Below, in pieces: positions 9,008 to 17,709 of a stretch of DNA of 64,000 nt. Source of the DNA: Sunxiuqinia elliptica (GTDB taxonomy: Bacteria; Bacteroidota; Bacteroidia; Bacteroidales; Prolixibacteraceae); the NCBI RefSeq assembly GCF_900113005.1, contig NZ_FONW01000005.1, forward strand, positions 124,001 through 188,000, written 5' to 3'. Every line of letters starts with the position of its first letter. Within the stretch, counting starts at the first letter, position 1. The position numbers and the translations under genes were made by a program. The notes under the pieces are model-generated. The model had not been told where the DNA came from. It saw nothing but the letters and a program-made list of their open reading frames with translations, and searched no databases.

Positions 9008-10438
9008 ATGACTACGAGAAGAGACTTCCTGAAGAAGGGAACACTGACGATGACAGGATTAGCGGTGGCTGGTTCTAGTGGGGTATGGGCTTCGACCGGA
9101 AAAGCCGACTATGTTTCGAACAGACCGGTATTGGCAAAGCGCAACTTCACGTCGAAAGCTGTTGAAGAAACAATTGCGACTGTAAAACCAAAATTGAAAG
9201 ATCCAAAGTTAGCTTGGATGTTCGAAAACTGTTTTCCAAATACTTTGGACACCACCGTTGAACATGAAATGAAGAACGGTCGTCCGGATACCTTTGTAAT
9301 CACCGGAGACATTCACGGAATGTGGTTGCGTGATTCAACAGCTCAGGTTTGGCCTTACTTGCCACTTGCTAATGAAGATAAAGCCTTGAGCACACTTTTA
9401 GCTGGTGTTGTCAATCGTCAAACACAGTGCATCTTGCTTGATCCTTATGCCAATGCTTTTAATAAAGAATTGGTGCCAGGTGATTGGATGAGCGATTTCA
9501 CCGACATGAAAAATGGTTTGCATGAGCGTAAGTGGGAAATTGACTCACTTTGTTATGCGGTTCGTTTGGCTTACCATTATTGGAAGACTACTGGCGATAC
9601 AGCTGTATTTGATGCTGATTGGCAAAAGGCAGCAGCTGCTATCGTTAAAACGTTTAAGGAACAACAACGCAAAGATGGCTTGGGACCTTACCGTTTTGAA
9701 CGCACCACTGCCCGCCAGTTGGATACTTTGTCCAATGGAGGATATGGCCGACCATTAAAACCAGTTGGATTGATCAATTCTTCTTTCCGCCCATCAGATG
9801 ATGCTTCGACTTTCGGATTTTTGATTCCTTCAAACTTATTTGCTGTTGTTTCATTGCGTCAAATGGCTGAAATCAGCAAAGAGGTGACCGGCGATAAAGG
9901 TTTTGCCAAAGAATGTAAGAAGTTGGCTGATGAAGTGGAAAAAGCAATTCAGGAATATGCCATTATTGAGCATCCTCGTCATGGTAAAGTTTATGCTTTT
10001 GAAGTAGATGGATTTGGTAATGCAACGTTTATGGATGATGCGAATGTGCCAAGCTTGCTGGCTTTGCCTTACCTGGGATGTGTCGATAAGAATGATCCGA
10101 TCTATCAGAATACTCGTGAACTGGTTTGGAGCGTGGACAACCCTTACTTCTTTAAAGGAAAAGTAGCAGAAGGTATTGGTGGGCCACACATTGGTTACGA
10201 TATGGTTTGGCCGATGAGTATCATCATGAAGGCCATGACCAGTTCGGATGATAAGGAAATTGCCTGGTGCATTAAAACACTGCGCGACACCGATGGGGGG
10301 ACTGGTTTTATGCATGAAAGTTTCCACAAGGATGATCCTGCAAACTTTACACGTAGTTGGTTTGCCTGGGCCAACACTTTGTTTGGAGAGTTGATTCTAA
10401 AACTGGTTAACGAAGGAAAAATAAACTTGTTGAGCTAG
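9008..10438 (+). CDS. GH125 exo-alpha-1,6-mannosidase, Tat-exported
   Basis: A metal-independent inverting alpha-mannosidase of family GH125 (formerly DUF1237), 476 residues. The N-terminus has a twin-arginine signal (RRDFLKKG at 4-11, hydrophobic core, probable cleavage near 29). The family core is clear: TGDIHGMWLRDSTAQ at 99-113, the RYHY/AYHYW region, FRPSDDAS, and a C-terminal GIGGPHIGYDMVWPMS. Family members trim alpha-1,6-linked mannose from N-glycans or mannans. The gene points away from the ars operon and converges on the SusCD array. That makes it the only glycoside hydrolase next to the array and a possible clue to its substrate, though it has its own terminator. Confidence 0.93.
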   Translation: MTTRRDFLKKGTLTMTGLAVAGSSGVWASTGKADYVSNRPVLAKRNFTSKAVEETIATVKPKLKDPKLAWMFENCFPNTLDTTVEHEMKNGRPDTFVITGDIHGMWLRDSTAQVWPYLPLANEDKALSTLLAGVVNRQTQCILLDPYANAFNKELVPGDWMSDFTDMKNGLHERKWEIDSLCYAVRLAYHYWKTTGDTAVFDADWQKAAAAIVKTFKEQQRKDGLGPYRFERTTARQLDTLSNGGYGRPLKPVGLINSSFRPSDDASTFGFLIPSNLFAVVSLRQMAEISKEVTGDKGFAKECKKLADEVEKAIQEYAIIEHPRHGKVYAFEVDGFGNATFMDDANVPSLLALPYLGCVDKNDPIYQNTRELVWSVDNPYFFKGKVAEGIGGPHIGYDMVWPMSIIMKAMTSSDDKEIAWCIKTLRDTDGGTGFMHESFHKDDPANFTRSWFAWANTLFGELILKLVNEGKINLLS

Positions 10439-10516
10439 ACCAATTGGCCAGGGATGGCCAGTTAAAATAGGAAACTGATTTTGGGTTCGATGACCTGACA
10501 GTTTTTTTAATGAATT

Positions 10517-10552
10517 AAAATCCGGGGAAGAAAGTCTTCTCCGGATTTTTTT
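10517..10552 (+). terminator. Terminator of the GH125 gene
   Basis: The stem AAATCCGG...CCGGATTT, extended inward by GAAG/CTTC, is followed by seven T residues, about 80 nt past the stop. Confidence 0.85.
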
Positions 10553-10575
10553 GTTGTTGTATGTTCTTGGGAAAT

Positions 10576-10610
10576 AAAAAAGGTTGCTTCCCGAAGGAAA
10601 CAACCTTTTT
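10576..10610 (-). terminator. Terminator after SusD1
   Basis: On the minus strand a 15-bp stem with one G-U type mismatch (AAAAAGGTTG / CAACCTTTTT, extended by TTCC/GGAA) and a TTCG tetraloop, followed by T residues. It ends the ROK1-SusC1-SusD1 cassette. Confidence 0.88.
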
Positions 10611-10635
10611 AAACTATCAGTAAAAAAAACGCTTG

Positions 10636-12543
10636 TTACTGTTTTTTAGCCCACCATAGTGGTGTAAGTACGGCATCTTCTCCACCTAAGAAGCTTACTG
10701 CTTGTTGGTAGCCTTCAGAGTTGCTGTTTTCCAAGCTTGAAGGATACTTCAAACGTTGAGGGAAGAACTTAACGCTATTGGTCATGTAATTTGAAGCGTT
10801 AAGATCAGGAAGTTCAGTCATTGGTAGATCAACTGCAGGATTCTCGAAGAAAGGCAGTCCTAAACGACGGTGATCATTCCATGCTTCCAGTGGCAACCAT
10901 GGCAATTGAGCAAGGTATTTTTGAGTGATGATTTTTGTTAACTCATCATTTTTTACTTGCCCGTTTTGGTAAATGGTATTGTTTGGATACTCGAAAGTAA
11001 CTATTCCAGCTTCGTCAGTGTAACCATCAACAAAGTTCATGGTGAAACCTCCGGTAGGTTCAGTTGTGTGCTCAAAGCTCACTGAAGTTCCTGCGCGGTT
11101 GTATGATTCAGAAGCAAGGTATTGATCAGCTAATCCAGAAAGACCCCAGTATTCGAAACTTGCTTTAACACCGTTTTCGTATGCTGTTTTTGCGTCAATT
11201 GGTGTATTCCAACCTCTAACAGCAGCTTCAGCAATCAGGAAGTTTGTTTCCCAGCTTGCAAAAAAGATGCGTTCTGATTCACTTCCTCTGAACTCTTGGC
11301 TTAAACGAGGATTCGTTCCCGTGTAGAAAGAAACCTGGTTCTTAGCTGATTTTTCACCCCAAGCACCTAGAGGAGCTGCGTTCCAAGTGTAAGTTGCATC
11401 AATTTCTTTTACAACTTCATCGTTATCATCTACCAAGTCACGAGTAACTGTTTTTGCATCTTCAGTCCATGAAGGGTAGAAACTGAAATTTGAGTTATCA
11501 AAGTCTCCAGGAATAATGAAAGCTTTGTAAGCACGTGGATCCATTACTTTATGAAGACCATCAAACCAGTATCCTGCTGATGGGTCATTAGTCATCGTTG
11601 TCAGGTGATCAGAGAATCTCAATCCCATGTAATCTGCAGGCTTAATTTGGTCGTGCATTTCAGCAGGAAGAAGATCTTCTGAGTTGATGCCACCTAGCCC
11701 AATGTAAAGGTTATTAAGCGTTGTCGATAACATTTGGCTGTTCCATTCTCTGCTCATTACACCAGTTAAGTTATCCCAACCTGGTTTTTCTGCAACTTTG
11801 AAGTTGTCTTCAGCGTCCAGAATCAATTGTTGAGATACGGCAGCTTCAAATTCCGCTTGAGCTTTTGCTGGATCAACTTCAGATAAACGCATTGCAAGAC
11901 GAAGTCTCAATGAGTTACCATACTTAATCCACTTAGCATAGTTGAATCCGTATGCTTGGTCGTATTTAGCAATTGATTCAGGCAGTGCTTCGTCGGTGTT
12001 GATTTTTGCTGTTGCATCTGTAAGTTCAGACAGCATGTGATAGTAAACCGTTTTAAGATCCGAGAATTCAGGGTTTTCGCCATTGAAAGCATCAATTGGC
12101 ATTGGACCGAAATTGTCAGCAAACTCGCTCATCAAGTACACTCTCCAAATTCTGGCAATATGCATCATATTTTCAGTATAAGGGAATGCTGTTCCTGCTT
12201 CAATTTTTGCTTCAGCCGTTGTAATGGCCAAGCTAGAAGCTTTTAACCAATCAGACAACGCATTGTAGTAATCGCCACTCCAGCCATCGCTGTATGAACC
12301 AAGAGCAAGCGATCCGTTTGTACGGTGTTGTCTTGATGCTGTTTTCCAGTAAAGAACGAAAGCTCTTTCGGCTACGTGTGGATTTTGCTGTGCTCCAATG
12401 ATAGAGCTGTTTATGATGTATTCAACTTGAACTTGATCAGCATTTGCTGCTTTGGGGTCAACGTTTACGTCGTCAAAGTCGGAGCAAGAAAAAAGTAACG
12501 TGCTGCCAAGTGCTAAAGTGAAAAGTTTTTTTAATGTTTTCAT
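10636..12543 (-). CDS. SusD/RagB-type outer-membrane lipoprotein (SusD1)
   Basis: A 635-residue surface glycan/nutrient-binding lipoprotein of the SusD-like 2 group. The lipobox LLFSC places the lipidated Cys at 20. The mature N-terminus continues DFDDVNVDPKAAN, the DxxNxxP-like start of this subgroup. Tetratricopeptide-type helices around 100-220 (YNALSDWLK, RIWRVYLMSEFADNFGPMP) are typical. It starts 11 bp after the stop of SusC1, with which it would form the lid-and-barrel transporter. The ligand cannot be read from the sequence. Confidence 0.92.
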   Translation of the reverse strand: MKTLKKLFTLALGSTLLFSCSDFDDVNVDPKAANADQVQVEYIINSSIIGAQQNPHVAERAFVLYWKTASRQHRTNGSLALGSYSDGWSGDYYNALSDWLKASSLAITTAEAKIEAGTAFPYTENMMHIARIWRVYLMSEFADNFGPMPIDAFNGENPEFSDLKTVYYHMLSELTDATAKINTDEALPESIAKYDQAYGFNYAKWIKYGNSLRLRLAMRLSEVDPAKAQAEFEAAVSQQLILDAEDNFKVAEKPGWDNLTGVMSREWNSQMLSTTLNNLYIGLGGINSEDLLPAEMHDQIKPADYMGLRFSDHLTTMTNDPSAGYWFDGLHKVMDPRAYKAFIIPGDFDNSNFSFYPSWTEDAKTVTRDLVDDNDEVVKEIDATYTWNAAPLGAWGEKSAKNQVSFYTGTNPRLSQEFRGSESERIFFASWETNFLIAEAAVRGWNTPIDAKTAYENGVKASFEYWGLSGLADQYLASESYNRAGTSVSFEHTTEPTGGFTMNFVDGYTDEAGIVTFEYPNNTIYQNGQVKNDELTKIITQKYLAQLPWLPLEAWNDHRRLGLPFFENPAVDLPMTELPDLNASNYMTNSVKFFPQRLKYPSSLENSNSEGYQQAVSFLGGEDAVLTPLWWAKKQ

Positions 12544-12554
12544 TTTATCTTATT

Positions 12555-15500
12555 TTAAAATCCCAAAGTGATATTGAATAAAAAGTTTCTTGATGTAGGA
12601 GGTGCAGTGTTTTCAAAACCAATTGCGTTTGTTCCTGTAGCAAACGTTGACTCAGGATCAACTCCGTTCATGTGACTTTTGATCATCAATACGTTGTTGC
12701 AAGAGAATCCTACGCTTGCACGTTGGAATACTGTTTTTGACAACAAAGATTTTGGAAGTGAATAATTCAACTGCAGCGTACGCAATCTGATGTTGGTTGC
12801 ATCATAAATGTTTGCTTCACCAATTCCCAAGTTTCCAGTTGTGCTGGTTACAGTTGTCCAGTATTGTTGAGCAGTGATGCTTTGGTCATTTGCAACAAAT
12901 CCGTTGCCACTAGCAATAACTCCATCCAATACCATATCTTCTCTTGAACCTCCAGGAGCAGTTACTAAAGCAGTACCTGAAGCTTGCATTGATTGGTTTG
13001 TTGCTGAGAACATTTCTCCACCAAAACGACCATCGATTAGGAAGCTAAAAGAGAATCCTTTGTATGAGAAGGTGTTTGTTAGTCCTACCAAAGCGTCAGG
13101 CTGTTGGCTACCGATTTTTTCTTTTTCAGTTGTTCCTTGAGGAAGTCCGTCTTCAGTTAATAACAGTTTGCCATAGTGAGGGCTGTCAACATCTTCAACA
13201 CGTAGGAACTTTGTTCCGTGAATTTCGCCATATTCTCCACCAACATTGGCTAGGATTTTTACATTATCAAAACCGCCTAATTCGTAGATTTTAATGTCGT
13301 TGTAAAGATCTTCAATCGTGTTTTTGTTGAAAGAGTAGTTCAACTGTACATCCCAAGTCAGGCCATCGTTAGCACTGTCAAGAATACGTCCGTTAACCAT
13401 CAACTCAACTCCGGTGTTTTGGATATCTCCAGCGTTGATTTTTTTGTTTTTGAATCCACTAAGCGGGTCCATTGGCAAGTTAATCAACTGACGTGTTGCA
13501 TTTGATTTGTACCAAGCGAAGTCAAATCCTAAACGGTTATTGAAGAAACGTCCGTCAATACCAACTTCGTATGATTTAATCAACTCGCTTTGTACACCTG
13601 GATCGTACTGAGTGTTGTTCAATCCTGCAGTTGTGTTCCCTAGTGGATCTTTGTCAACCCAGTAAGTGTTATATAACTGGTATGGAGGAAGGTCGTTACC
13701 TACTTCAGCATAGGATGTTCTGATTTTAGCGAATGTCAACCATTCTGGTAAGTAGCCACCATTTTTATTGATCATGTCAGTGATGATCCAGGAAGCGTTA
13801 ACAGAAGGGTAGAAGAATGAGCGGTTATCCGGGTGTAATGATGATGACCAGTCATTTCTGAATGTACCTTCTAAGAAAAGGTAACCATCGTAGTTCACTT
13901 GCAACAACCCGTAAACAGAGTTGATTTTTTTAGAAGAGAACGTTTCTTTGATTGAAGGCTTATCTTGTCCGTTGTTAAGAGCAAATAGGTTTGGAATTTC
14001 CAATTCGCCAGAGCTACCAGAAATGCCTGAAGACTCTTGCTCCATCAGGTTTCCACCAAGTGTAACCATACCTCCGAATTTACCGAAGACATTGTCTTTT
14101 TGTGCAGTTACCAAGGTTGAGTAGTTGATTTCGCGGTGCGAAGATTTACCTAAGCTGTAGCGACCAGTTGCACTGATAGGGCTTCCTGCGTGTAGTTTTG
14201 TTTCAGTGTTTGTTGAGTAGATGTCAGCTCCTGCTTTTACTTCAGCGTGAAGCCAATCGGTGAAGTTGTATTTCAATGAACCGTGGAAGATAAAACGATC
14301 ACGAACGTCTTCGTTTAAGTTGTATTTTTCTCCCCAGTATGGGTTCACCGAGTTACCACCACCGTACCATTGCATGTTGCCTAACTCATTTATTGGGTTT
14401 TGGAAATCTCTGATATCCAAAGAAACAGGCAACAAATACATTGTTCTAAAGCTGTTTGAAGAGTTATCTCCTCCAAGTGGTCTGTTATTCGCAGTAGAGC
14501 GAACATACTGAATTTTAGTATCCAACACCCAGTCGTCATTTTCTCCGAAAGTTGACATGGAGCGAGTCATCAAGTTGGTCCGGTTCAATTTCGCTCCTGG
14601 GATCATACTCTTATCAGAAGTTTGAGTCACAGATGTATAAAGTGATGTTTTATTGATCTGTTGTTGGAACGAAACGTTGTTGTTCAGGTTGATACCAGTA
14701 TCGAAGAAGTTGTCGATATTGTTAGCTGATGTTAATGGAGCAGTTGTGCCATCCCATTTTTCAACATCTTGACCTGCAATTGCTGGACCCCAGCTAGAAC
14801 CTTTACGGTTGTCGAAAGAACCTTCAGTACCCTGACCGAACGCTTTTTGCATGTCAGGAGTAATAAATGTAGATTGGAAACCTACAGATGAAGAAACGGT
14901 AATTCCTAGTCCGTCTCTTTTGCGACCAGTTTTGGTTGTAATCAAGATTACACCGTTTCCTGCACGAGAACCATATAGTGCAGCTGCAGATGCTCCTTTC
15001 AATACAGACATACTAGCAATGTCTTCAGGGTTAATGTCGCTAAGTCCGTTACCCATATCAGTTGAAGGGTTCCAGTAGTCGTTGTTTGAAGCTCCAGTGA
15101 AGTTGTCAATTGGTACTCCGTCAACTACGATTAGCGGTTGATTATCTCCGGTTAAAGAGCTATAACCCCTAAGAACAATTTTAGATGATCCTGCTGGTCC
15201 GTTACTTGAACGGATAACTTGTAGTCCGGTTACTTTACCTGTCAAAGAGTTAGTCAGGTTTACCTCTCTTGATTCCAATAGAGATTCACCTTTTAGTTCC
15301 TGCATGGCATATCCCAGGGTTTTTTGTTCCCTTTTGATACCTAAAGCAGTAACAACAACCTCATCCAGGCCTGTTGTTTCCGGATCAAGTACTACATTGT
15401 ATGTTTTTGCACCATCGGCAGTCATTTCATGAGTTTCCATACCGATGAAAGAGAATACAACGATTGAACCTTGAGGAACAGCGATGGAATAGTTGCCATC

Positions 15501-15689
15501 AAAGTCTGTAACGGTTCCGTTTGTTGTTCCTTGTTGAACAACAGATACACCTGGAAGTGGTGCGCCATCTTCAGAGCTGGTAATCGTACCGGAAATTTTC
15601 ACTTCCTGTGCCATTACGATACCTACTCCCATAAGAAGCACTGTTAGTGTAAACAGGCTCTTCATTAACCATTTTAATTTTCGATTCAT
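12555..15689 (-). CDS. SusC/RagA TonB-dependent transporter (SusC1)
   Basis: A 1044-residue outer-membrane barrel. Signal peptide to about residue 28 (ending VMAQ), a CarboxypepD_reg-like domain at about 30-115 (GAPLPGVSVV, GNYSIAVP), a TonB-plug domain at about 120-250 (LDEVVVTALGIKR, LRGYSSLTG, VLKGASAAALYGSRAGNGVILITTK), then a beta-barrel ending in an aromatic-terminated strand (NITLGF). There is no STN domain, so it should not signal to an anti-sigma factor. The first ~130 residues and the 5' leader are nearly the same as in SusC2, whereas the barrel differs. ROK1 ends 44 bp upstream. Confidence 0.96.
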   Translation of the reverse strand: MNRKLKWLMKSLFTLTVLLMGVGIVMAQEVKISGTITSSEDGAPLPGVSVVQQGTTNGTVTDFDGNYSIAVPQGSIVVFSFIGMETHEMTADGAKTYNVVLDPETTGLDEVVVTALGIKREQKTLGYAMQELKGESLLESREVNLTNSLTGKVTGLQVIRSSNGPAGSSKIVLRGYSSLTGDNQPLIVVDGVPIDNFTGASNNDYWNPSTDMGNGLSDINPEDIASMSVLKGASAAALYGSRAGNGVILITTKTGRKRDGLGITVSSSVGFQSTFITPDMQKAFGQGTEGSFDNRKGSSWGPAIAGQDVEKWDGTTAPLTSANNIDNFFDTGINLNNNVSFQQQINKTSLYTSVTQTSDKSMIPGAKLNRTNLMTRSMSTFGENDDWVLDTKIQYVRSTANNRPLGGDNSSNSFRTMYLLPVSLDIRDFQNPINELGNMQWYGGGNSVNPYWGEKYNLNEDVRDRFIFHGSLKYNFTDWLHAEVKAGADIYSTNTETKLHAGSPISATGRYSLGKSSHREINYSTLVTAQKDNVFGKFGGMVTLGGNLMEQESSGISGSSGELEIPNLFALNNGQDKPSIKETFSSKKINSVYGLLQVNYDGYLFLEGTFRNDWSSSLHPDNRSFFYPSVNASWIITDMINKNGGYLPEWLTFAKIRTSYAEVGNDLPPYQLYNTYWVDKDPLGNTTAGLNNTQYDPGVQSELIKSYEVGIDGRFFNNRLGFDFAWYKSNATRQLINLPMDPLSGFKNKKINAGDIQNTGVELMVNGRILDSANDGLTWDVQLNYSFNKNTIEDLYNDIKIYELGGFDNVKILANVGGEYGEIHGTKFLRVEDVDSPHYGKLLLTEDGLPQGTTEKEKIGSQQPDALVGLTNTFSYKGFSFSFLIDGRFGGEMFSATNQSMQASGTALVTAPGGSREDMVLDGVIASGNGFVANDQSITAQQYWTTVTSTTGNLGIGEANIYDATNIRLRTLQLNYSLPKSLLSKTVFQRASVGFSCNNVLMIKSHMNGVDPESTFATGTNAIGFENTAPPTSRNFLFNITLGF

Positions 15690-15733
15690 AGAGATGTCTT
15701 TTTTACATAGTTAATAAACGCGTAATTAATTAT

Positions 15734-16975
15734 TTAAAGAGAGTTTGTTTCTAATGATTTGTCCCGGAATATTCGCTGAAACACCATGACGGCAACTCCT
15801 TTGAGGCCTGAGTGTTCTCCCATTTCCGAAATTTCAATTCGGACATTGTTTTGAATATTTTCTAAGCAATACTGATTAATGGTTTGCTGAATAGGGACAA
15901 GTATATATTGTTGGGCTTGTGCTAGCGGACCGTTTAAAACAATGAGCTCAGGATTATAAAGCTGGATGAGGATTGAAAGCCCCCATCCGAGCTTTTTACT
16001 GAGTTCATTGAGTAGTAGTATCGATAATTCATCCCCTTTTTTAGCACAAGCAATAATTGCATCAACTGTGATTTGCGACGGATCTTCTTGAAACAGACTG
16101 GTTAACTGAGAAACGGCTCCTCTGTTAAGGTAATCGTGTGCCATTTCAATCAGTGCTCTGGCAGAAGCTATGGTTTGCAGGCATCCCTGTTTGCCGCATT
16201 CGCAAAGTTTTCCGCTTGGAGAAACTCGTATATGACTGAACTCTCCAGCACTTCCATTGGAGCCATGGTAAATTTGCCCATTTAAGATCATGGCCAATCC
16301 AAGTCCCCAGTTCCAGTTTAAAACCAAAGCGTTCTTTGTTTTTTGAGCTTTTCCAAAAACGAACTCTCCTAAAGCTTGCATTCGGGCATCATTTTCAATG
16401 ATAACCGGCATGTTTAAACGAGCGGACAGTCGTTCTTTAACATTTTGGAGCTTTGGGTCTTTTATAGTCTGGTTAATGCCATGCGTTGTATCAATCAAGC
16501 CTGGCATGCTTACGCCTGTTGCAATAACTTTATCGCTGGATATTCCAGCCTCTTTTAACAAGACTTGTAATACTTGTTGAGTTTTCTCTTCCAAGTTTGG
16601 ATCGTCAATATCTGTTGAAAATTCAATAATGGATGTAAGCTCTGAATTCAGACTATTGAAGATTAAAGCTTTTGCTTTGTAATGACCTATTTCTATTGCC
16701 ATGATGCAGAAAGCATCGTGCGCATGGCTATAAAGTATTGGGCGTCTTCCCCCTTTTGAGTCGCCAATTCCAGCCACCCGAACTGCTCCCTCTTCGATAA
16801 GCTCTTCAACGACAGAACGAGCAGTGGGTAAACTTACATGGGTTTTTGTGCAAAGAGAGGATGCCGAAAGCGGATACTCCTTATATAAGTACAGAAGTAT
16901 CTGCATGCGGAGCTTGTAGCGTTTTAGCTCGCTGATTGTCATTTTTTCAGTATCTTCCCTTTTCCGCAAAACCAT
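15734..16975 (-). CDS. ROK-family transcriptional regulator (ROK1)
   Basis: 413 residues: an N-terminal winged HTH at about 15-75 (SASSLCTKTHVSLPTARSVV) followed by a ROK sugar-kinase-like domain. The zinc site is present as a His in GEFSHIRV and the CECGKQGC cysteines near 248-255; the residue after GCL is Gln where kinases have Glu. The ATP-loop position reads IEIGHYKAK instead of DIGGTK. A non-catalytic sugar-sensing repressor of the NagC/Mlc/XylR type is therefore expected. It sits 44 bp in front of SusC1, probably in one transcript. It is one of four close paralogues in 17 kb. Confidence 0.92.
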   Translation of the reverse strand: MVLRKREDTEKMTISELKRYKLRMQILLYLYKEYPLSASSLCTKTHVSLPTARSVVEELIEEGAVRVAGIGDSKGGRRPILYSHAHDAFCIMAIEIGHYKAKALIFNSLNSELTSIIEFSTDIDDPNLEEKTQQVLQVLLKEAGISSDKVIATGVSMPGLIDTTHGINQTIKDPKLQNVKERLSARLNMPVIIENDARMQALGEFVFGKAQKTKNALVLNWNWGLGLAMILNGQIYHGSNGSAGEFSHIRVSPSGKLCECGKQGCLQTIASARALIEMAHDYLNRGAVSQLTSLFQEDPSQITVDAIIACAKKGDELSILLLNELSKKLGWGLSILIQLYNPELIVLNGPLAQAQQYILVPIQQTINQYCLENIQNNVRIEISEMGEHSGLKGVAVMVFQRIFRDKSLETNSL

Positions 16976-17036
16976 GCAATTCGTATTTAAAGTTAGAGTC
17001 TTTGTTAAAATAGTGTAATAAGACTATTAACTTTTG

Positions 17037-17096
17037 TAAAAAATTTCAAAACGAAAATATGGAAAGGGAATAATATTTTAAAGCAATTTAACATTT
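17037..17096 (-). promoter_or_regulatory. 60-bp block conserved upstream of ROK1 and ROK2 (ROK1 copy)
   Basis: Aligned without gaps to 24343-24402. On the minus strand both copies begin AAATGTTAAA, share CTTTAAAA at the same offset, and end with ATATTTTCGTTTTGAAAT plus a T run. A 15-16-bp middle stretch varies. TATTTTCG is one mismatch from the TAnnTTTG -7 box. The block ends 62 bp before the ROK1 ATG. A second shared decamer, GTCATTTTGC (plus strand, 17120-17129), lies just beyond. Promoter/operator is the likely role; no strong dyad is visible in it. Confidence 0.6.
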
Positions 17097-17654
17097 AAAA
17101 CAAAAAGATATAAGTTTTTGTCATTTTGCAATCTTTTTGATAGGGATGGGTGGACTTGAAGACAAAGGGTGTTCTTTTTGTGTTTTTTTTGCTTACTTAT
17201 TTTTCTCGGAGTTTTAAGTCTGAAAAGACTTTTTTTTGCTTTTAGCTAAGGTTGAAGGTCATTTTTTACACAGTAGTGAAGTTTTTTTAGCAAAAAATTA
17301 AGATTAGAGCTATTAAATATTCAAAATGCTGTGCCTTAATGTTATGTTTTTTAGGCTGTAGCTACTAAAAAATGTTTTCGTAAGTAAATCTGAAGAAAAT
17401 TAGGAAAGAAAGTCAACTTTTATAAAAAACAGAGTTGGCGATAAGAATAAAGACTGGGAGCCGCTTTTGGGAGGTTCAGAGAAAATCAAAATTAATTAGA
17501 ACTATCGCTGCATATGATAAGTTGTAATTCTCTGTAGGAAAGAGAGGGCAACAGATGTAGAAAATAGAATTGTTTCTATTTTTCCCTCTATGTTTTTCCC
17601 TCAGAATTCGATGTTGTAAAAAACTTTACCATCAGGTTGTTATTTATTGAAGAA
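17097..17654. other. Long AT-rich intergenic region upstream of ROK1
   Basis: About 560 bp with no supportable ORF. Apart from the conserved decamer at 17120-17129 it holds a 9-bp inverted repeat (CAAAAAGAT at 17101-17109 and ATCTTTTTG at 17131-17139). Nothing else was recognised. Confidence 0.4.
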
Positions 17655-17697
17655 ATAAAAAGAGGCTGTCCTTTTGGGACAGCCTCTTTAAAAAAAT
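17655..17697 (-). terminator. Terminator after SusD2
   Basis: A 13-bp perfect stem (AAAGAGGCTGTCC / GGACAGCCTCTTT) with a 5-nt loop. T residues follow on the minus strand and A residues precede, so it may work in both directions. It is 12 bp past the SusD2 stop. Confidence 0.92.
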
Positions 17698-17709
17698 AAT
17701 CAATTGTTC

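Noticed and set aside
9851-10327. 158-codon minus-strand ORF inside the GH125 gene
   Set aside because: The plus-strand frame is an unmistakable GH125 enzyme; the antisense frame has no recognisable content.
13064-14124. Several plus-strand ORFs opposite SusC1 (and similar ones opposite SusC2 and SusC3)
   Set aside because: They are antisense shadows of clear SusC coding sequence, with no domains or own signals.
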